Positions 34,063 to 40,913 of a DNA stretch of 40,913 bases are shown here, in pieces. Each line of letters begins with the position of its first letter. The first letter of the stretch is position 1. The DNA is from CALZBJ01 sp945619025 (GTDB taxonomy: Bacteria > Pseudomonadota > Gammaproteobacteria > Cardiobacteriales > Wohlfahrtiimonadaceae), in assembly GCA_945619025.1 (NCBI GenBank), contig CALZBJ010000015.1:1-40913 (forward strand). The letters are read 5' to 3'. A program made the translations under genes and the position numbers. Under the pieces are notes generated by a model. It saw nothing but the letters and a program-made list of their open reading frames with translations. It had not been told where the DNA came from and searched no databases.

Positions 34063-37000
34063 ATGTCTCAATTAATCGATAATATAAATTATCTCTTAGG
34101 TGATAGCCTTAAAGAAAACTTAGAGGTCAATGCGCGTTTAAAAATTGCGTCGGGCTGTTTTTCGATCTATGCCTATGAGGCGTTAAAAAAAGAACTATCA
34201 GGCATTGAATCGTTGGAGTTCCTCTTCACCTCTCCAACCTTTATTGCTGAAAAGAATTTGGATAAATCATTTTCTCGTGAAAAAAGGGAGTTTTATATTC
34301 CAAAGCTAGGGCGCGAACGCAGTCTATATGGGACGGAGTTTGAGGTTGCGCTTAAAAATCAGTTGACCCAAAAGGCGATTGCTAAAGAGTGTGCACAATG
34401 GATTCGTAAAAAAGTTACCTTTAAATCCATTACGACAAATGAGGTACCGCCAAATTTTATCCACCTGAACAGTAAAGAGTCTGATATTACTTATCAGCCT
34501 GTTGAGGGGTTTACTGCCTCAGACTTGGGGTATCAAAATAGCAATCGACATCCATTGATAATGCCTATTAAAGAGAAATTGGTGACCGATCAATTTTTGA
34601 ATCGGTTTGATCAATTTTGGCAAGACACCGCTCGGAGTGAGGATGTTACCGAGACCATTTGTGAGTATATTGAGTCGGTTTATGAGGAGAATGCCCCCGA
34701 ACGAATCTACTTTATTATTCTCTATAATATTTTTTATGAGTATCTCAAAGATCTTGATGAAGGCTTTATGCCCAATGAGAAAACAGGCTTTCAAGAGACG
34801 TTAATTTGGGACAAACTCTTTGACTTTCAAAAAGATGCCGTAAAGAGCATTATTAATAAACTCGATACCTACAATGGCTGTATTTTAGCGGATAGCGTGG
34901 GATTAGGGAAAACCTTCACGGCGCTTGCGGTCATTAAATATTATGAGTTGCGCAACAAAAATGTACTTGTCTTATGCCCTAAGCGACTCGCTGCAAACTG
35001 GCAAGAGTTTAACCAAAACTTAAAGACTAATATCTTCTTTCAAGATCGATTCAATTATACGGTACTTGCGCATACGGATTTAGACCGCACTACCGGGGAA
35101 TCATTTGGGATTCCGCTCGATCGTATTAATTGGGGAAATTATGATCTTGTGGTGATCGATGAGTCGCATAACTTCCGTAATAATGAGCTCAATAAAGATC
35201 GTGAAACACGTTATCACAAACTGATGCGTAAAGTGATTAAAGAGGGCGTTGAGACAAAAGTATTAATGCTTTCGGCGACGCCGGTTAATAATCGCTTTCT
35301 TGATCTTCGTAACCAATTAGCGCTGGCCTATGAGGGGAAATCTGAGGTATTACGCAAAAAACTCAATCTTGAAAAAGGGATTGAGAGTATTTTTAGTCAA
35401 GCGCAAGGGGCGTTTAATCGTTGGAGCGAATTGCCCGCACATGAGCGTACAGCAGATACCATTCAAGCACTGTTAGATAATGAGTTTTTTGTGTTACTTG
35501 ATAGTGTAACCATCGCGCGCTCTAGAAAACAGATTCAGAAATATTATGATATCTCTGCCATCGGTCCTTTTCCAAAGCGTCGTAAACCGCTCTCGTTTCG
35601 TTCACCCATTACCACAGAGAAATCTTGGCTTGACTTCACTGAGATTTTTGAGATGTTAAGATCGCTACAGCTCTCGGTTTATCAGCCCCTTAAGTTTGTC
35701 TATCCTAGCCGCATGAAAAAATATGAAGAGCTGTTTGATAGTACGGTCGAGGGCAAAGGAACTTTAAAACAGGTAGATCGTGAAAAGGCGCTCGTAGGGC
35801 TAATGACCACCAACCTCTTGAAACGATTAGAGAGCTCCGTACACTCCTTTAGATTGACATTGGAATCGCTCGAGAGAAAGCACAGCTCCGTGCTTGAAAC
35901 CATCGAGCGTTTTAAATCCTCATTTATGGATAAGGTTAAGAGCCGTATCAGCATTGCCGGGGCTAGTTTTAACGATATCGAGGACGATGAGATTCTTCCT
36001 GAGAATGATTTAGGCATTACCGTAGGAAAAGATAATCAAATTAGCCTTGAGGATATGGATATTGATAGTTGGGAGCGCGAATTGAGAGGTGATCTGGAGC
36101 AGATTCACATATTGCTCTCATTTTTAAAAGAGGTGCCACCGGCTAAAGACCAAAAATTGCAACATTTGATCACGCAGGTAAAAGAAAAAATCCAAAATCC
36201 CATCAATCCGGGAAATCGTAAAGTAATTATTTTTAGTGCTTTTGCCGATACAGCAGAATATCTTTATCAGCAATTAGCGCCGATTATTCATGCAGAATTT
36301 GGCCTGCATAGCGCCGTAATTACCGGAGGCAGTACGAAGCCTAAAACCACCTTAAAATTAGCGAAAAGAGCCCAATTAGGCTTGCAAGACGTGTTGACGC
36401 TTTTTTCTCCGCTCTCTAAAGGGAAGGCGTTTATCTATCCAGACTTAGAAGCTGAGATTGATCTGATCATTGCGACGGACTGTATTTCAGAAGGGCAAAA
36501 CTTACAAGATTGTGATTATCTCATTAATTACGATATTCACTGGAATCCTGTGCGGATTATCCAGCGATTTGGGCGGATTGATCGAATTGGTTCGACAAAT
36601 GAAGAGATTCAGCTGGTGAATTATTGGCCTGATATCGATCTTGATGAATATATCAATTTGAAAGAGCGTGTCGAGGGGCGCATGGTGATTTCCGATATGG
36701 CAGCCACGGCGGATGATAACTTGCTCGGCAGTGATCAGCACGATGTTGGCTACCGTGAAGAGCAGCTAAAGCGTATGCAAACCGAGGTGATCGATTTAGA
36801 AGATGTGAAAACGGGGGTCTCCATTACCGATTTAGGGCTGAATGAATATCGTATGGATCTGCACCATTTAATTGAAAAATATGGCGAGCCTAAAAATGTT
36901 CCGTTAGGCTTGCATGCGGTAATTCCGGCTCGAAATTCGCTAGGCTTAACCCCGGGCATTATCTTTGCGCTTAAAAATGTCAATACCCCCAATGATATGG

Positions 37001-37359
37001 ACCGTAAAAATCGTATCCATCCCTATTATCTGGTCTATATCGGCAATGGTGGCGAGCTGATATTGGATCAATTTAAGGTCAAAGAGATCTTCGATTTATT
37101 ACGGCTCTCTTGCAATGGAAGCGATATGCCCTTTAGTGAGATCTGTAAGCAATTTAATCAAAAGACCCAAGATGGGCGAGATATGAGCCACTGTTCAGCG
37201 CTTTTAAGTAAGAGTATCCGTGACATGGTGGAGGTCAACGACGAAAAAGATATCGATAGCCTTTTTTCTATGGGGGAAACCACCGCGCTTGAAAATGATA
37301 TCTCAGGACTCGATGACTTTGAGCTTTTAGCATTTATTGTGGTTGAAGAGGCAGGCTGA
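34063..37359 (+). CDS. SNF2-type helicase with N-terminal PLD-like region
   Basis: This 1098-residue superfamily 2 protein has Walker A in LADSVGLGKTFTA, the DESH box (VVIDESHNFRN), MLSATPVNN, and the second domain motifs ATDCISEGQNLQDCDYLINYD and IIQRFGRIDRIGS. The first about 150 residues (ASGCFSIYAYEALKKEL, LEFLFTSPTF) resemble the phospholipase D-like N-terminus of such helicases, but I see no clear HxK catalytic pair. The start is ATG 34063 with GAGGAGAG upstream. It is the first of four genes with DUF4391, Mod and Res; the stop lies 1 nt before the next ATG. A defence role is inferred from context. Confidence 0.85.
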   Translation: MSQLIDNINYLLGDSLKENLEVNARLKIASGCFSIYAYEALKKELSGIESLEFLFTSPTFIAEKNLDKSFSREKREFYIPKLGRERSLYGTEFEVALKNQLTQKAIAKECAQWIRKKVTFKSITTNEVPPNFIHLNSKESDITYQPVEGFTASDLGYQNSNRHPLIMPIKEKLVTDQFLNRFDQFWQDTARSEDVTETICEYIESVYEENAPERIYFIILYNIFYEYLKDLDEGFMPNEKTGFQETLIWDKLFDFQKDAVKSIINKLDTYNGCILADSVGLGKTFTALAVIKYYELRNKNVLVLCPKRLAANWQEFNQNLKTNIFFQDRFNYTVLAHTDLDRTTGESFGIPLDRINWGNYDLVVIDESHNFRNNELNKDRETRYHKLMRKVIKEGVETKVLMLSATPVNNRFLDLRNQLALAYEGKSEVLRKKLNLEKGIESIFSQAQGAFNRWSELPAHERTADTIQALLDNEFFVLLDSVTIARSRKQIQKYYDISAIGPFPKRRKPLSFRSPITTEKSWLDFTEIFEMLRSLQLSVYQPLKFVYPSRMKKYEELFDSTVEGKGTLKQVDREKALVGLMTTNLLKRLESSVHSFRLTLESLERKHSSVLETIERFKSSFMDKVKSRISIAGASFNDIEDDEILPENDLGITVGKDNQISLEDMDIDSWERELRGDLEQIHILLSFLKEVPPAKDQKLQHLITQVKEKIQNPINPGNRKVIIFSAFADTAEYLYQQLAPIIHAEFGLHSAVITGGSTKPKTTLKLAKRAQLGLQDVLTLFSPLSKGKAFIYPDLEAEIDLIIATDCISEGQNLQDCDYLINYDIHWNPVRIIQRFGRIDRIGSTNEEIQLVNYWPDIDLDEYINLKERVEGRMVISDMAATADDNLLGSDQHDVGYREEQLKRMQTEVIDLEDVKTGVSITDLGLNEYRMDLHHLIEKYGEPKNVPLGLHAVIPARNSLGLTPGIIFALKNVNTPNDMDRKNRIHPYYLVYIGNGGELILDQFKVKEIFDLLRLSCNGSDMPFSEICKQFNQKTQDGRDMSHCSALLSKSIRDMVEVNDEKDIDSLFSMGETTALENDISGLDDFELLAFIVVEEAG

Positions 37360-37360
37360 C

Positions 37361-38041
37361 ATGGCATTTTATCACTATCCCGAGTCGACATCTGTCAATC
37401 GGATTATCGCTAAAGAAAAAATCTACGAGCAGGCTAAAATTAGCAGTGAGATCAAACAGCTCTTTGTCAATGAGATTAAAGAGATTCGTTGGCGCAATAA
37501 GCTGGCGGAAAATACCCTTAATTTAAAAGCAGATGACACGCTAAAAGAGATTCAGGTGCTTCAAATTACCTTAAAAGGCGAGCATCTCTCTCTTGAGTGT
37601 TTAAAAGCCATCGATAAAGCGATTCCTTCCCCGATTATTTTTGAGGTGCATTCTGTCGCGCAGATAGGCGTGTGGGCGATACACAAAAAGCCCAATCAGA
37701 AAGGCACCGGCATGCTTGTAGGCGATCACTATTTTCATAAAACGCTCCCTAAGGGCGAGGTTGAGCGAAAACCGCTTCCAGCGTCGATCTCTTTAGCGGT
37801 GCTCTATAAAGGAATCTTTACCGCCTTAATGCCGGAGGAGATTGTCGCTAAAGTCTCAAAAGCGGAGGGCGCTCCCACAATTGAGGCGCTTTTAGCCCAC
37901 GACGAGACGGCGCGTAAATTATTAAGTGAGATTGAGCGTGTGGAAAAAAAGGTGATTCGGGAAAAGCAGTTTAATCGTAAAGTGGCGCTCAATCGCGAAT
38001 TAAAATTGCTCAAAGAGCGCTATCACGCACTATTAAATTAA
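37361..38041 (+). CDS. DUF4391 domain protein
   Basis: This 226-residue protein matches DUF4391 by its opening PESTSVNRIIAKEKIYEQAK and by IKEIRWRNKLAENTLNL, and has a Lys/Arg-rich coiled tail (VEKKVIREKQFNRKVALNRELK). The family has no established activity but is usually found between an SNF2-like helicase and type III restriction genes, as here. ATG 37361 is used because it lies 1 nt after the helicase stop; an upstream codon at 37337 would overlap the helicase. The mod gene starts 108 nt downstream. Confidence 0.75.
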   Translation: MAFYHYPESTSVNRIIAKEKIYEQAKISSEIKQLFVNEIKEIRWRNKLAENTLNLKADDTLKEIQVLQITLKGEHLSLECLKAIDKAIPSPIIFEVHSVAQIGVWAIHKKPNQKGTGMLVGDHYFHKTLPKGEVERKPLPASISLAVLYKGIFTALMPEEIVAKVSKAEGAPTIEALLAHDETARKLLSEIERVEKKVIREKQFNRKVALNRELKLLKERYHALLN

Positions 38042-38149
38042 TCTTTGAGTGCAAAATTATTTATACTGAAACGTTTTATCAATTAATCGCGCAGGGTGAT
38101 TGCCCCAAGCGGGCGTCGCGTTAAATATTAATATAGAGTTGGAGATTAT

Positions 38150-40021
38150 ATGAGTAAGCTAGATATGCAAAGTCCAAATTTGACGGATCTGAATATACAA
38201 AAATTGGGCGAGCTATTTCCCAATTGCATGACTGAGACCCGTGATGATCATGGTGAGATTCGCTACGCGATCGACTTTGATCTATTAAGACAAGAGCTCT
38301 CTCACTCAATGATTGAAGGTCCCGTTGAGCGCTATCAGCTCGATTGGCCGGGGAAAAGGGAATCGCTTCTAGCGTCCAATGCACCCATCGCGAAAACACT
38401 CCGTCCTGCCCGTGATGAGAGTGTCAATTTTGATGAAACGGAAAATCTCTTTATCGAAGGGGATAACTTAGAAGCATTAAAACTTCTGCAAGAATCCTAT
38501 CTGGGTAAAGTGAAAATGATCTATATCGATCCGCCTTACAATACCGGTAATGATTTTGTTTATAACGATGATTTTGCAGAAGATACTGATGAGTATTTAG
38601 TACAATCGTTACAAAAAGATGAAGAAGGGAATCGCTTGGTAGCGAACCCTGAATCTAGAGGGCGTTATCATTCAGATTGGCTCTCGATGATGCATTCCCG
38701 TCTCCGTTTAGCGCGTAATTTGTTAACCGATGATGGCGTGATTTTTATCTCCATTGATGACAATGAACAATCGAATTTAAAGCGACTTTGTGATGAAGTA
38801 TTTGGTGAGAGTAATTTTATAGATACTTTGATTTGGGAAAAAAAGTATTCTCCACAAAATGATGCTAAGTATTTCACAGCTAATCATGACTTTATACTTT
38901 GTTACGGGAAAATAAAAAGTTGTTGGAAGAGAATTTTACTACCTAGAACAAAAGAGCAAAATAAAGCTTATTCCAACCCTGATAATGATCCAAGAGGTCC
39001 GTGGCAGTCTGACAATTTCTCTGTTGCTCGTAGAACAGTTAGTGATATTTATCCTATTATTAATCCAGCAGGTATAGAATGCTATCCTCCAAAAGGGCGT
39101 AGTTGGTTGTTCTCACAGCAGAGATATAGAGAGTTATTAGAAGATAATAGAATTTATTTTTCTTCAGGAGGCAAAGGAGTTCCCAGATTAAAACGCTTTT
39201 TAAGCGAAGTTCAGCAAGGTAGTGTTCCTATGACAATAATGCCGTATAAGGATGTAGGTCATAGTCAAGAGGCAACGCAAGAAGTAAGAAAATTATTAGA
39301 AGGAGCCTTTTTTGATTATCCTAAGCCGGTTAAGTTATTAACTAGATTATTACGGATTTCAACGAAGAAGGATAATCTGATTTTAGACTTCTTCGCCGGC
39401 TCATCAACTACCGCCCATGCAGTGATGCAACTGAATGCTGAAGATGGTGGGAATCGTAAATTCATTATGGTTCAGCTTCCGGAAGAGACAGATGAAAAAT
39501 CAGAGGCCTATAAAGCAGGGTATAAAAATATTGCCGAGATCTCCAAAGAGCGGATTCGCCGTGCGGGTAAACAGATTTTAGAGTCTGATGATATTCATGA
39601 AGATTGGAATCGCGATATCGGCTTTAGAGTGTTGAAAATTGATAGCTCCAATATGAAAGAGACCTTCTACAAACCTGAAGAGTTAACGCAAGGGGATCTT
39701 TTAGCGCAGATTGAAAACGTTAAAGAGGACCGTACAGCAGAAGATCTTCTTTTCCAGATTATGCTCGATTGGGGCTTACCGCTCGATCTCCCCATTGAGG
39801 TTGAAACCATTCAAAATAAAACGGTCTATATTGTCGCAGAAGATGCATTAATTGCCTGCTTTGATGAGGGCATTGATGAGGCCATTGTTAAGATGTTGGC
39901 CGATCGTAAACCGCTTCGCCTTCTATTTCGTGATAACTACTACGCGAGCAATGCGGTGAAGATCAACGCAGAACAGCTCATTAAACAGTTGTCGCCGAAT
40001 ACGGAACTTAAATCGATCTAG
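38150..40021 (+). CDS. Type III restriction-modification methyltransferase (Mod)
   Basis: This 623-residue N6-adenine DNA methyltransferase supplies sequence recognition for the type III enzyme. The catalytic motif DPPYNTGNDF starts at residue 127, and the SAM-binding FFAGSS comes later at residues 414-419, an order typical of the beta class. The target-recognition region lies between them. There, about 38812-39350, the DNA is visibly more AT-rich than the flanking gene, suggesting that this segment was exchanged. No simple repeat tract for phase variation is seen. ATG 38150 follows TTGGAG; the res gene begins 9 nt after its stop. Confidence 0.93.
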   Translation: MSKLDMQSPNLTDLNIQKLGELFPNCMTETRDDHGEIRYAIDFDLLRQELSHSMIEGPVERYQLDWPGKRESLLASNAPIAKTLRPARDESVNFDETENLFIEGDNLEALKLLQESYLGKVKMIYIDPPYNTGNDFVYNDDFAEDTDEYLVQSLQKDEEGNRLVANPESRGRYHSDWLSMMHSRLRLARNLLTDDGVIFISIDDNEQSNLKRLCDEVFGESNFIDTLIWEKKYSPQNDAKYFTANHDFILCYGKIKSCWKRILLPRTKEQNKAYSNPDNDPRGPWQSDNFSVARRTVSDIYPIINPAGIECYPPKGRSWLFSQQRYRELLEDNRIYFSSGGKGVPRLKRFLSEVQQGSVPMTIMPYKDVGHSQEATQEVRKLLEGAFFDYPKPVKLLTRLLRISTKKDNLILDFFAGSSTTAHAVMQLNAEDGGNRKFIMVQLPEETDEKSEAYKAGYKNIAEISKERIRRAGKQILESDDIHEDWNRDIGFRVLKIDSSNMKETFYKPEELTQGDLLAQIENVKEDRTAEDLLFQIMLDWGLPLDLPIEVETIQNKTVYIVAEDALIACFDEGIDEAIVKMLADRKPLRLLFRDNYYASNAVKINAEQLIKQLSPNTELKSI

Positions 40022-40030
40022 GAGCGAGGC

Positions 40031-40913
40031 ATGAAGATACAATTTAAAAAATATCACTATCAGCTCGACGCGGTCGATGCCGTGGTGAGCTGCTTTGAAG
40101 GCCAGCCCTATCAATCAGGCGTTCAATATCGGGTTGACCCGGGCGTAGCAAAGCATGGCGAAAGTCAAACCATTCAGCAAGAGGTGAATACTGCGGATGA
40201 TGGCTTTCGTAATGCGGAGATTAAATTAACCGACGCGGAACTTTTAGAAAATATCCAAAAAAATCAGCGTAAACAACATCTAACGGTCTCTAAAAAGTTA
40301 GAAAAAACGCCTCAAGCACGCATTAATCTCGATGTCGAGATGGAGACGGGAACGGGGAAGACCTACGTCTATATTCGGACGATCTTTGAGTTAAATCGCC
40401 GATATGGTTGGAATAAATTTATCATTATGGTGCCGAGCATTGCGATTCGTGAAGGGATTTATAAATCGTTTCAGATGACCACAGAGCACTTTATGCAGGA
40501 TTATCATAAAAAGGCACGGTTTTTTATCTATGATTCAAGTCAGCTCAATGAGGTAGAGACCTTTTCAACGGACGGCGGAATTAATGTGATGATCATTAAT
40601 ATCCAAGCATTTAACTCAACGAGTAATGCTAATCGCCGTATTTATGAAGAACTTGACAGTTTCCAATCGAGAAAGCCCATTGATGTCATTAAAGCCAATC
40701 GTCCGATATTGATTCTCGATGAGCCTCAAAAAATGGAAGGAAAACGGACATTAGAGGCGCTAAAACAGTTTGATGCAATGGCGATATTTCGTTATTCAGC
40801 CACGCATAAAACCACGCACAATTTAATTCATCGTTTAGATGCGGTCGATGCCTATAATCAAAAACTGGTCAAGCGGATCTCCGTACGAGGGATTACCATT
40901 GACGGCATGGGCG
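40031..40913 (+). CDS. Type III restriction endonuclease subunit (Res), cut by the window end
   Basis: The reading frame starts with ATG 40031 (MKIQFKKYHYQLDAVDAVV) and stays open to the last base. It contains Walker A METGTGKTYVYIRTI, the family strand FIIMVPSIAIREGI and the box LILDEPQKMEG, followed by FRYSATHK. This is the N-terminal part of the ATP-dependent translocase/nuclease; the C-terminal nuclease domain lies outside. GGAGCGAGG precedes the ATG. The gene is translated directly after mod. Confidence 0.95.
   Translation, partial: MKIQFKKYHYQLDAVDAVVSCFEGQPYQSGVQYRVDPGVAKHGESQTIQQEVNTADDGFRNAEIKLTDAELLENIQKNQRKQHLTVSKKLEKTPQARINLDVEMETGTGKTYVYIRTIFELNRRYGWNKFIIMVPSIAIREGIYKSFQMTTEHFMQDYHKKARFFIYDSSQLNEVETFSTDGGINVMIINIQAFNSTSNANRRIYEELDSFQSRKPIDVIKANRPILILDEPQKMEGKRTLEALKQFDAMAIFRYSATHKTTHNLIHRLDAVDAYNQKLVKRISVRGITIDGMG

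Overview
The window looks like chromosomal DNA of a gammaproteobacterium. It has moderate GC, E. coli-like operons (artPIQM, trxA next to rhlB, a frameshifted prfB), a Fur-type iron-uptake operon and a type I-F CRISPR-Cas locus. Some features recall the Cardiobacteriales (Ignatzschineria or Wohlfahrtiimonas), but that is only an impression and the genus cannot be fixed from the sequence.

Bases 1-21160 are mostly housekeeping and transport genes. In order they are: a GntR/FCD regulator and a YcaD-like MFS transporter (both minus); a Fur-box-controlled operon for a CirA-like TonB-dependent receptor, TonB, ExbB and ExbD; an unrecognised gene; a GNAT acetyltransferase, radA, msrA, prfB (RF2 with its programmed +1 frameshift) and trxA (all minus); rhlB with a long Arg/Asn/Gln-rich tail; a small lipoprotein; a MidA-family methyltransferase facing an ATPase/Mth938-domain gene pair; and an arginine-type ABC transporter in the order artP-artI-artQ-artM. 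A tRNA-Ser(GCU) closes this part. A decayed copy of the tRNA 3' end plus its terminator lies 278 bp downstream, which suggests an old integration site.

Bases 21600-40913 are a defence island: a complete type I-F CRISPR-Cas locus (cas1, cas2-3, csy1-4, leader, and an array of 39 identical repeats with 38 spacers of 32 nt), a short intergenic stretch with a possible 36-residue membrane peptide, and a four-gene cluster of SNF2-like helicase, DUF4391 protein, type III Mod and type III Res (cut by the window end).

The most interesting element lies in the 315-bp gap between cas2-3 and csy1. It is a mini-CRISPR: two degenerate but foldable repeats flank one short guide and are closed by a strong terminator. 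The first 18 nt of the guide match a CC-flanked site in the csy1 promoter region at every position except 6 and 12, which are positions that do not base-pair in Csy/Cascade complexes. This is the pattern expected of a Cas-regulating guide RNA (CreR-type) that directs the Csy complex to repress its own operon. A short match would allow binding but not recruit Cas2-3 for cleavage. The principle is known; this instance was worked out here from sequence alone.
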